A DNA stretch of 64,000 nucleotides from positions 10,955,001-11,019,000 of the forward strand of contig NC_079321.1 of assembly GCF_029931775.1 (NCBI RefSeq), given 5' to 3'. Source of the stretch: Euleptes europaea. Taxonomy: Eukaryota > Chordata > Lepidosauria > Squamata > Sphaerodactylidae. Made by a program: the position numbers and the translations under genes. The notes below the pieces were generated by a model. That model saw only the letters and a program-made list of their open reading frames with translations. It was not told where the DNA came from and made no database searches. This document shows positions 22,401 through 34,400 of this stretch, piece after piece; within the stretch, counting starts at the first letter, position 1; each line of letters starts with the position of its first letter.

Positions 22401-25400
22401 CAATGTGGACTCAAAGCGGCTTACTTAGTTCTACTCTGCCCGTTTTATCCTCACAACAACTCTGTGAGGTAAGTTAGAAGTGTGTGGTTAGCCCAAGGTC
22501 ATCCAGCAAGCTTCTATGGCAGAGCAGGGATTTGAACCTGGGTTTCCCAGGTCCTAGACCGACCCTTTGACCACTGCACCACACTGTCCCCTTTAAACTT
22601 GACATCAAATCCTTCTCCAGCCATGATGTGCAATGGTGAACTTGGGCTGGCCACGATCTCTCCTTTGCTCTACCTATCAAGGAGGGGAAATCTCACCTAT
22701 GACACCTGGGCTTCTTGGAGGAAGAGTGGCAATCACCGTCTAATAAACACATCTGAATCCTTTGCACTTTTACTTGGAAGTAAGTCCCATGAAAATTCAA
22801 AGGCAGATATTTATAGAATTGTAACCCTTAGGCATTCTTGCACTGGAGCATTGCATTTGTGATCTTTTTTGCTTGATAAAAATCCAAACTGAAATAGCAT
22901 TCAAACAGGTAGAGTGATTGATATTTCTAAGTCTATGCAAGATGTTTAAAAAGGTAAAGGTAAGGGTCCCCTGTGCAAGCACCGGATCATTCCTGACCCA
23001 TGGGCTGATGTCACATCCAGACGTTTCCTAGGCAGACTTTGTTAACGGGGTGGTTTGCCAGTGCCTTCCCCAGTCATCTTTCCTCTACCCCCAGCAAGCT
23101 GGGTACTCCTTTTACCGACCTCGGAAGGATGGAAGGCTGAGTCAACCTTGAGCCAGCTACCTGAAACCAACTTCTGTTGGGATCGAACTCAGGTCGTGAG
23201 CAGAGCTTTTGACTGCAGTACTGCAGCTTACCACTCTGTGCCACAGGGCTCCTGCAAGATGTTTACTAATGGATTTTTGAGACTGGTACCTGTTTAAAGA
23301 ACTCTTGAAAAAGCGCTTCTGACCAGTGGTGGTGCAGATCCCATTGCTTTGCGGGATGACTTATATCAGCAACGTGTATAACCATACACATGACCATAGT
23401 TTTGTCCAACCTGCCAAAGGAATGACATTCTCTGATTAGTTCAACACAATAGCAGCAGTTTGTCCTTAGAAAGAGATGCTTCAAAAGAGTTTTATTCCTC
23501 ACATGAACACATGAAGCTGCCTTATACTGGCTCAGACCCTTGGTCCACCACAGTCAGTATTGTCTACTCAGACCGGCAGTGGCTCTCCAGGTTCTCAGGC
23601 AGGGGTCTTTCACATCACCTACTTGCCTAGTCCCTTTCACTGGAGATGCCGGGGATTGAACCTGGGACCTTCTGCATGCCAGGCAGATGCTCTACCACTG
23701 AGCCACAGCCCTCCCCTCCTCCTGCCATGGCATTGGTGTGTGTGTGTGTGTGGGGAGGGTAGCCATAGGCTCCTTCAAGGAAGGTTGCAGTAAAAATTGA
23801 AACAATACCCCACAAAGCCAACCTTTCATGATGCTGCAGACCTTGGACAGTGTGTTTCATATCCTGGAAATGGCTTGACATGTCCGTTGATAAGACTATC
23901 TTAATAACCAGATGACGCATTTCCCTGAAGGCAGACAGAAGCAATGTTGGTCCTGCGAGTGCTCGAAAACAAGGGGTATTTTTTTTTTTTTGCATGTCCT
24001 GCTCAGCCCCTCTTTTAGTGTTCAGAGACCCGTGAAGCTCTCTCTGTGCAGCCGGCCACCTTGAGAATACGTTCCCACCACCCTGAGCGGCAAAATGCTT
24101 CTCTAGGCCCTTCTCCTTCTAAGCCTCCCATGTCTTCAAGACCCTCTTCTTCCCATTCTAAAGGAAAGTGACAATGTTTCTTAAAGAAAAGCCCCATAAA
24201 CCGCCATGTTATTAACCAGAGTCCCTATACTCACTATTATACAATGATTTTGTGGTCACTCTGCACTTCACAACCCCACCAAGGAATTATTATCCCAGGG
24301 TCATTTGTTTTGCTGTTTCTGCTTTCTGCATTTTTCACAAAAAGAAAACACTTGAAATTTGACTGGTAGCACAACTTGAGATGCTCGATTCATAACAGTG
24401 CCATGAAGTAGCTATAAAGTTGCCCTGAGCGGCTCTACCTGCAGGATTTTCAGAAATTAGCCGCTGAAACTGACTGTGTTAATATCCAGACCAAATATAA
24501 TGGCCAATGTGCCTTTTGGAGAAGGAGAAGGAGAAGAAGAGTTCAAAATATTGTCGAAGGCTTTCACTGTCAGAGTTCATTGGTTCTTGTAGGTTATCCG
24601 GGCTGTGTAACCGTGGTCTTGGTATTTTCTTTCCTGACGTTTCGCCAGCAGCTGTGGCCGGCATCTTCAGAGGAGTAACCCTGAAGGACAGTGTCTCTCA
24701 GTGTCAAGTGTGTAGGAAGAGTAATACATAGTCAGAAAGGGGTTGGGTTTGAGCTGAATCAATGTCCTGGGTGACCTTGGGCTAGTCACACTCTCTCGGC
24801 CCCACCTACCTCACAGGGTGTCTGTTGCTAGGAGGGGAAGGGAAGGTGAATGTCAGCCGGTTTGATTCTGCCTTAAGTGGTAGGGAAAGTCAGCATATAA
24901 AAACCAACTCTTCTTCTTTGGTTCTTGTAGGTTATCCGGGCTGTGTAACCGTGGGGGGAATGTATTCTCAAGGTGGCCAGCTGCACAGAGAGAGCTTCAC
25001 GGGTCTCTGAGCACATTACCTTTGATACTTTTTGCAGGACAATGATTCAGCTTAAACCCAACCCCTTTCTGACTATATATTACTCTTCCTACACACTTGA
25101 CACTGAGAGACACTGTCCTTCAGTGTTACTCCTCTGAAGATGCCTGCCACAGCTGCTGGCGAAACGTCAGGAAAGAAAATACCAAGACCACGGTCACACA
25201 GCCCTGATAATTTACAAGAACCAAAGAAGAAGAGTTGGTTTTTATATGCTGACTTTCCCTACCACTTAAGGCAGAATCAAACCGGCTGACAATCACCTTC
25301 CCTTCCCCTCCCCGCAACAGACACCCTGTGAGGTAGGTGGGGCCGAGAGAGTGTGACTAGCCCAAGGTCACCCAGCTGGCTTCATGAGGAGGAGTGGGGA

Positions 25401-28400
25401 AACAAATCCCGTTCACCAGATTAGAGTCCGCCACTCATGGGGAGGAGTGGGGAATCCACCACTCCTAACCACCGCTCTTAACCATATACCACGCTGGCTC
25501 TTTTGACGAGACAAAGAAAAGGACGTGACACAAATTTAAAATCCAGAAGAGCGTTCCTTTCTATTTCTTCATTTTTTAAAAGGAAGAGTTTCATGATGAA
25601 AAAAAAAAACATTCCTGCCTTGAGTATATGCCGGGGACGTGGGACAATAAACTTTTAAAATTTAAAAACAAAACAAAAAACACTTTCAGAATACCAGATA
25701 TGTCCAATGATCCAACCAATTCACAGTTTCCATACAGCCATGATTAGCCATTGGGATGGATCCTACCCTGTCCTGCTACTCTACTGAGCAAAGTTTGATG
25801 CCCATCTCAATCCTAAATTCCTCTGATTTAAGTGGCCTTTCATTGGAGGAAGAGCCCTTTAAGTTGGAGGAATGCTTCTTGGATGGTGGTTGGATTCATC
25901 CCAGAGCAATTTAGAACAGCCTTGAGGCAGCCGTGCCTACAGAATTGGAGGAAACTGTCCCTTTCTTATATATATCTATCAATTGAAAGAGCAATGGTTA
26001 ACAACAGATTATTGTCTGTCAGTTCCCACCCACTTCCAATGGCTTCTTTTAATTTATAAACTGAGCTCCTTTTTTTTGCTATAAGCCATGCACTCTTGTA
26101 TGCCTTTCACTCATATATAGTTTATGTATAGGAAGAATGGTGGAAGCATCTAATTCCAGTCAGCCTTAAGAATAAGTATGCAAAAGTTATAACGTCAGTA
26201 CCCGCCCACAAGTACCGATGTTAGTCATTTACGTAAAATCCCCTTCACTAAAGCTCTCCTGCTCTGACCTGGATGTAGGGTTGCCAATCTCCAAGTACTA
26301 GCTGGAGATCTCCTGCTATTACAACTGATCTCTGGCCAATAGAGATCAGTTCACCTGGAGGAAATGGCAGATTGGGCAATTAGACTCTATGGCATTGAAG
26401 TCCCTCCCCTCCCCAAACCCCATCCTTCTCAGGCTCTGCCCCAAAACCTCCCACCAATGGCGAAGAGGGACCTGGCTACCCTACCTGGAAGGGCCCAGGC
26501 TAGCTAGATCTTATCAGATCTTGGATGCTACACAGAGTCAGCCCTGGTTAGCACTTGGATGAGAAACCACCAAGAAATACCAGGGTTGCTACCCAGAGGC
26601 AGGCAATAGCAAACCTCCTCTGTTCATCTCTTGCCCTGTCCTGGATGGGCCCAGGCTAGCCTGATCTCATCAGATCTCGGTAGCTAAGCAGGGTTGGCCC
26701 TGGTTAGAACTTGGATGGGAGACCACTGAGAAAGTCCATGGTTGCTAAGCAGAGGCAGGCAATGGCAAACCACCTCTGAAGTCTCTTGCCATGAAAACCC
26801 TACAGGGTTGTCATAAGTTGCGTGCAACTTGACAGCACTTTTCATCCCGATCATCACCAAAGTTCCCCTGTGTAGCTTTCCGAAGGCGAGTCTTACACTC
26901 TATAGGCAATCATACAAGTGATGTGCAATAAAACTGTCATGGGATATACACTGCTGTATCTTATTTCATCTCACCTCCATTCCTCTTCGGTTAAATTTTC
27001 CAGGATGTTCAGTTCTGGATTTTGTAGGAGCTGGTAAGCGGCGCTCAGGTGATGGTTTTCAAGGACAGATGTGTCATTATACAACAATGCAACCTCAGAC
27101 CTAGAGTCAAGGCCAACAACAACAAAAAAGGTCACGTTAACCTCTCATACCCAAGAGCGTGTAGTGATAGGGCAAAAACGCATGGTCGCTTTACAGCCCA
27201 TTCCTGAGCTGAGGTGTATGGGGACTAGTGTCTAGGGCTGCCAGGTCCCTCTTCGCCACTGGCAGGAGGTTTGTGTGGTGGAGCCTGAGGAGGGCAGGGT
27301 TTGGGGAGACTCACCTTGTTTGGATATGGAAGTTGTTTGTGGTCCCGGTATGCTCATAATCATGGACTGAGGTGCTGAAAAATATGGCTAATATCTCCAG
27401 GTCAGTTAACCAGTGCTGGTGAGAAGAATGAAACACTAGTCACGTTTGGTATACATCTAACTTTTCATAAACCTTGTCCTAATGAAAATATTTGTAACTG
27501 TGGCTTGGCTTACAGTGCGTTCTTAAGAAGGGTCACTCCCTTCTAAGACCATTAACTTCAATGGAATGGTGTATGATGGTTCCCCAACCCCCTGGATGTA
27601 TAAAATGCATATAGATGTATTCTGACCCAGCCTAGGAAACTGAGGACAGAAAAACCCTTCATTAGTATATGTCTGAATATGGCACAATGTTCAATACAAG
27701 AACTGTTTTATTTTTCTATTATCAGGAAATGGTCTAGTCAGACTGTCAGGGAGGTTTCAGGATCAAACCTGGTAGGTGAAAAGGCAACAGGAACAAGGGA
27801 AACTTTGCATAACTCTATACAATGGTTTGTCTTAATAATGTAGCTGTTTTGGTCTACCCACAGGTGTTTGTAACTCTTGAGAGAGATCACTTGGCTGTCA
27901 TTCTTTAGATAAACAGCCATAAGCTTATTTGACACAAAATTTCTAACGCCTGTGGAAGGAACATACACTCAGCAGGAACATACACTCAGGTTCCAATTTT
28001 CCTTCTTTAATACTTGATAGCTATCACCCCCTTTTCCTTGGAGTAATTTTCCTCAGGGAATGACTACTGTTTTCATTTTCCACTCTCAGGATCCTCCTCG
28101 ATCCTACAAAACCCTCCTTCTCCACTCCCTAGCAGCCAACTTCTCGCTCTCAGCTGCCACTCTCCCAGGTCAATAGTGGAATTCTTTTTAAAAACGCCAT
28201 GTCAATCAGGGTTCCCAGACGAGTATAACACATCAGCAGTTAGCTGTCCATCACAGGGTGTAACTCCATTTAGGATTGCACTGCTATCCAGCTCCTGGTA
28301 ATAAAGCCTATCCTGAGAACTTCAAAATCTATTTTGAGGTGATTAATTAGAAAAAACAACAAGTAACTCTTACTAAGTGGCAATCCCCTTGCCAGATGCC

Positions 28401-31400
28401 AGGCCCTACCATCGGCTGTTTAAGAAGGGAAATATAAGAAGATCCCTAGATCAGAGAGGTTATGTCCGTGTGGAGAAGGGACATTGAAACCATTCATTGA
28501 TACGTTGCCCATTCTACCATGAAGTTAGATCAAAGCTTATTTCCCCCCTACTTGGTAAATTCCCTGATGAGTCAGTTGAGCTTTTGGCAAAGAACGCTCC
28601 TGTGAGGAGAAGACCCTCAGCTTACGCTCCAAATTGCCAAGTTCTGCGCTTTATTAGAGAATGATTGTTAGAATATTTTACAATTTTAATGTGATAATTT
28701 TAACCAGGGGTTGCTTTTATTGACCTTACATCTTTATATGTATGGGCAGTCTGTGATTCTGCGGTGCAAAACTACTGTGTCTGGAAATTTTGATGTATTG
28801 GCACGTGATTGGTCAGTCGACCGTATTAATAGACTTGACTTGACTACTAAGGGGCAATCTAAATATTACACAAAAAAGGATGTGTAAAAGAAGCTCAGTT
28901 CGGACAGGTTACAAAACAAAAGTCTCAATATTCCAACTAGATTTGAGTCCAGTAGCACCTTAGAGACCAACAGAATATTAAGGGTTATGAGCCTTTTGAG
29001 AATAAAAGCTCCCTGGGTCAGAGCTTTGACTCTTGAAAACTCATACCCTGAAAATCTTTTTGGTCTCTAAGGTGCTACGGGACTTGGATCAAAAGTCATT
29101 TATGCATGGGAGTTTTATCTGAGGTTCGTTACTCACTGGACCCACACTTTCCTGTTGAGAGTCTATGCACCTGCAGTGTCCAAGCTCAAAACAAGAAGTA
29201 TTTGCATCCCCGCCCCTTGAAATGCTGCTTCGTAATTGGCTGTAGTGAGAGAAAAGTTCCCTCCCCCACAAACCCAATCACCACATAAAAAAGCATTTTA
29301 AGAACATAAATAAAAAAACCGGAGCAATCTGAAAAGAAGGAGGGGGGGGGGGAGAAATCCAAGCCTCGGTTTTAAAAATCCTTTCTTCTGCTCAGAAAGA
29401 GGTCAGAGGAAGCAGGAAGTATTTGAATCCCTGCCTCTTTACACACTGCTTTGTAATTGGCTGTGAGACAGAACAACTTTTGGTGTCCTGCGCTTGCCTT
29501 ACGCGAGATTTCACCAGGGCAGAGCTCAGGGGAGAAGGAAGAATTGGGTCAACAGAGGAATGGGAAGACCCGGACATTGTGGGGGTTGGCAGTGAGGTCA
29601 TCTCTAATGGAGGGGAAACTCATGCATAACTCCAAGGAACAATGGAGACAGACGGTGTGTGTGTGAATGTGAGTGAAAGTACCCATGCATAAACGACCTA
29701 GCTCTTCTACTGGGGACCAACAAAGCTACCCTCTGAAACTATCCATATTCCAAAACATTGTTGCCTTTTCTTGGGGCATTTCTTACCATAATACCAGTAT
29801 GGAGCAAGATGCTGTGCACCGTTTGGGTAACATCTGCTGCATGGATTGCATTATGGTACGGATTACGGTATTTGGCATAGCCCAATTCTAGCGCTTCCGC
29901 AAAGGAAATTAAGGTGGTGAGAGGGATCTGTGGGAAGACATAAACAACAGGCCTGTAACAACTGCTGGCAAGACAAACGGCGCAGAACGTAATTCATTCT
30001 CATCTCTGTGTCATGATAAACACAGCTCTGAAATTATCATTCACGTGCATCAGTAGAAAGGGAGTAGGGGAAAAAAAATGATTCAGGTTCAATCGATCCC
30101 CCCTACCTAGGTAGGTACACAGAAACAAGTACGAATGCCAGCCTCCAGGTAGGAACTGGGGACCCCCTGAAATTACAGCTCGTCTCCACCCTACAGAGAT
30201 CAGTTCCTCTGAAGAAAATAGATGCTTTGGAGGGTGGACTCTGTGGCATTCTACCCCATGGAGTCCTCCCCAGGCTCCATCCCCAAACCTCCAGGAGTTT
30301 CCCAACCTGGATCTGGCAACCCTAGCCCCCATCCTCCGCCAGCGGCCAGGGGGGACCTGGCAACCCTACTTTCATCACTCAAATCATACTAGGGATGCCA
30401 GCCTCCAGGTGGGACCTGGGGACCCCCTTGGAATTACAGCTCGTCTCCAGATTACAGAGATCAGTTCCCCTGGAGAAAAAGGGATGCTTTGGAGGGTGGA
30501 CTCTACGGCATTGTACCCAATGGAGGTCCCTGTCCTCCCCAGGCTCCATCCCCAAATCTCCCTGAGTTTCTCAATCTGGGTCTGCTGGTGGCTGGGGGGA
30601 CCTGGCAACCATAGAAGCAAGTCATTCAGAAAAGTTCCTTATTAGCGTTCTTTTTCTTCTGTTTCTATCCAAATGATGCGGTCAGAATGCTGCAAGGAAT
30701 TGTTGGGGTGGATTCAGCCGCCTTTTCCGCTCAGTCTTGCTCAATACCCCTTGCAGAGTCCTTGCCTGACATGGCTTTTGGCTAGGGTTGCCCGCTCCGG
30801 GTTGGGAAATACCTGGAGATTTTGGGGGTGGAGCCTGAGGAGGGCAGGGTTTGGAGAGGGGAGGGACTTCAATGCCCTAGAGTCCAATTGCCAAACCAGC
30901 CATTTTCTCCAGGGGAACTGATCTCTATTGGCTGGAGATCAGTTGTAATAGCAGGAGATTTAACAGCTAGCACATAGAGGTTGGCAACCCTAGTTCTTAA
31001 GTGTGAACATGGGCATGGTGGTGGTGGAAAGTGCTGCCAAGTTGCAGCTGACTTATAGTGACCCCTGGGGTTTTTAAGACAAGAGATAAACAGAGAGGGG
31101 TTTAGGGTTACCAGGTCCCTCTTCACCACTGGTGGGAGGTTTTTGGGGTGCAGCCTGAGGAGGGCAGGGTTTGAGGACGGGAGGGACTTCAATGCCATAG
31201 AGTCCAATTGCCAAAGCGGCCATTTTCTCCAGGTGAACTGATCTCTGTTGGCTGGAGATCAGTTGTAATAGCAGGAGATCTCCAGCTAGTACCTGGAGGT
31301 TGGCAACTCTAGGGGATTGCAAGTATGTGCAATAATCTATCAAACCCCCAAGAATAGAAAAATAAAGGGGTCAGCCAAAATGAAGAGTCACACAGACGCC

Positions 31401-34400
31401 AGGGAAATCCCTGAGCCTTGCGCAATGAGTGTTCAGAATCCGAAGAGGTGTATGGATGGGTCTACTATGTCCTTGATGTATTGATTGATTATTATACTAT
31501 AGGCTGATGAAGCCCGGAAGCGAAACGTGGTGAAATATATCTAGATCACACGTTCCTTTGCTTGGATCCCTGGATCCATTATCTACCCCCTCGGACCATC
31601 TTCGTATGAATCATCACTGCACCCTTCTTCTCGACTGAGATACATGAGGTGTTTTTCATCTCTACCCGGCTGCCTGCTTACGTCAGCGCTGGTTGCACAG
31701 GACTAGTTTTTTTTTTTTAAAGATTTTTTATTTTTCCATACAATCATTATACATTTTATTACATATTGTAAAAAGTCTAATTCTTTGACTTCCCCTCTCC
31801 CCTCCTCTGATCCTTTAATTAACATTTTTTTCTCTTTGTTTTGTTTTTCTAATTCAATTATAACAAAACCGTCAATGCCCAATACATCCGTTCTGAATTA
31901 GATCAAAATACATTTGTTAATATCACATTTAAGTTCATCTCTACAATAATTAATCCATGCCTCCCTAGTTTGTTTAGCCAACTATTGCAGCATAGTCTTT
32001 TTTTGTATTTGGGGTAACCTCCAGGTACTAGCTTGAGATCTCCTGCTATTATAACTGATCTCCGGCCAACAGAGTTTAGTTCACCTGGAGAAAATGGCCA
32101 CTTTGGCAATCGGACTCTAGGGCATTGAAGTCCCTCCCCTCCCCAGACCCCGCCCTCCTCAGGCTCCGACCCCAAAATCTCCCGCCGGTGGTGAAGAGGG
32201 ACCTGGCAACGCTACCCTCAAATCACCAGGTACTTCCAAACTCAGAGTTAGCAACCCTATGCTTTGCCACACATGTCTTGTGTGTGTGTAAAGTGCCGTC
32301 AAGTCGCAGCCGACTTATGGCGACCCCTTTTTGGGGTTTTCATGGCAAGAGACTAACAGAGGTGGTTTGCCAGTGCCTTCCTCTGCACAACAACCCTAGT
32401 ATTCCTTGGTGGTCTCCCATCCAAATACTAACCAGGGCTGACCCTGCTTAGCTTCTGAGATCTGACAAGATCAGGCTAGCCTGGGCCATCCAGGTCAGGG
32501 CACACATATTTTAGACATGGTCTTATCAGAAGTCACCGTTTACTCAAGAATATGGGATCTGAAACTCATTTCCATTCTATTTTATAGAATTTCTATACTC
32601 CCTCCCCCACCATAACAGGAAAAGGTCCTGACCTGAAAACGGGTTAGAAGGTCGTATTTGTTGAACATTTCACACATCATATATTTTAAGCTGTATCCGA
32701 GACTAACTTCGTTTAAGACAAACACATTGAAAGACCACTTATCGACATCCTGTTGATGATAGAAAAACAAAATAAAACAGCAAAACAGACACCTCTGTTT
32801 CTTCTATCTGTCTAGAACATTTTATCCTGCTGTTCTTCTGGGGAGCTCAGGGCAGCCTGTGGGTTTTTTCCCTTCTCCCATTGAGGTGTAGTGATTAAGA
32901 GCGGTGGACTCTAATCTGGAGAACCAGGTTCGATCCCCCAGTCCTCCACATCAGCGGCAGACTCTATTCTGGAGAACCGGGTACGATTCCCCACTCTTCC
33001 ACACGAAGCCTGCTGGGTGACCTTGGGCCAGTCACAGTTCTCTCAGAACTCTCTCAGCCCCACCTACCTCACAAGGTGCCTGTTGTGGCGAGAGGGAGGC
33101 CTTTTATGCATGGCTGTTTCCCTCGCCGTCACCCCTCTGACAACTTCGGGTCTTTGTGTTGATTCTGCATGCCGTTTCTGACGGTCAGAGGTTGCCTCGC
33201 TCTCCCCCTGCCTTTCCCCCCGTTTTCCCCACTTTTTCAGGGACCTGTTTTATCTCCAATTTGGAAATGCAGGCAAAACACAGGGAAATGCAGGGGGAGA
33301 GCGAGGCGACCTCTGATGGTTGGAAACGGCATGCATGATGAACGCAAAGACCCGAAGTCATCGGAGGGGTGACGGCAAGGGAAACAGCCATGCATAAAAG
33401 GCCAAAGGGAAGGTGATTGTAAACTGGTTTGAGACTCCTTACGGTAGAGAAAAGCAGGGTATAAAAACCTACTCTTCTTCTTCCTCATCACACCCCTGCG
33501 AGGTAGGTTAGGCTGGGAGCATGTCAGTGGCCTGTCAGTATCGTGGCGGAGTGTGGATTTGAACTTGGGCCTCCCAGATCCAAGTCTGACTCTCAAAACA
33601 TTGCACCAAGCAAACTCCTTTTCTTAAACTACATCCCCAGACAATAAGAGAAATATAAATACCAACTCTTTTAATTTTTAAAAAGTAAAACAATACCCTC
33701 ACGTGATCTGTAGGGTTGCCAGGTGCCCGCTGGTGGCAGGCAAACCCCCGGCAATTGCTCCCTCTGCCCGCTGAGCATCTGAGGGTCGGTGGGCAAAGGT
33801 GCACATGCACGTGCATACCACTCGCGTCACTTCCGGTTTAGAACTGGAAGTTCCGCCTTGCGAGGGGCCTTATACCTCTTCGTTTGAGTGGTAAAGGGCT
33901 GCTTTACCATTCAAACGTAGAGGTATAAGCCCCCTTGCGAGGCAGCACTTCTGGTTCTAAACCGGAAGTGACGTGCGTGTGTCGGCGCACGCACGCGCAC
34001 GCACGCTTTCACACTACAGCCTCCCGCCGGAGGAGATGAAGGACCTGGCAATCCTAGTGATCTGTGATGCAGCTGCATTTGGCATACTGTGTACAGTTCT
34101 GGCCGCCGTATCTCAAAAAGGATATCGTGGAGCTAGAACTGGTGCATAAATGACTGGCTAAAATGATCATAGGACTGGAGCCTCTTCCCTACGAGGAAAC
34201 AGTGAACAGTTTGTGGCTTTTTACTTTAGGAAATGGTAACCGGGGGCTGGACAACAAGATAAAGACATAAAATTATGCATACCTTGGAGAAAAATGGGAA
34301 AAAAGGATTTTTTTCCCTTTCCCTTTCCCCAAATGCTAGAACTTTGAAGATGGTGGGCAGTATATTCAGAACAGAAGGCGGTATTTCTTTACACAACTCA

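Noticed and set aside
27000-27060. Whether the PDE1-like locus is a decayed pseudogene
   Set aside because: All metal, catalytic and pocket residues and 14 junction phases are intact, which is not expected of a dead gene.
27680-28330. Possible further LTR, suggested by AATAAAGCC near 28300
   Set aside because: No paired TG...CA ends or target duplication could be found.
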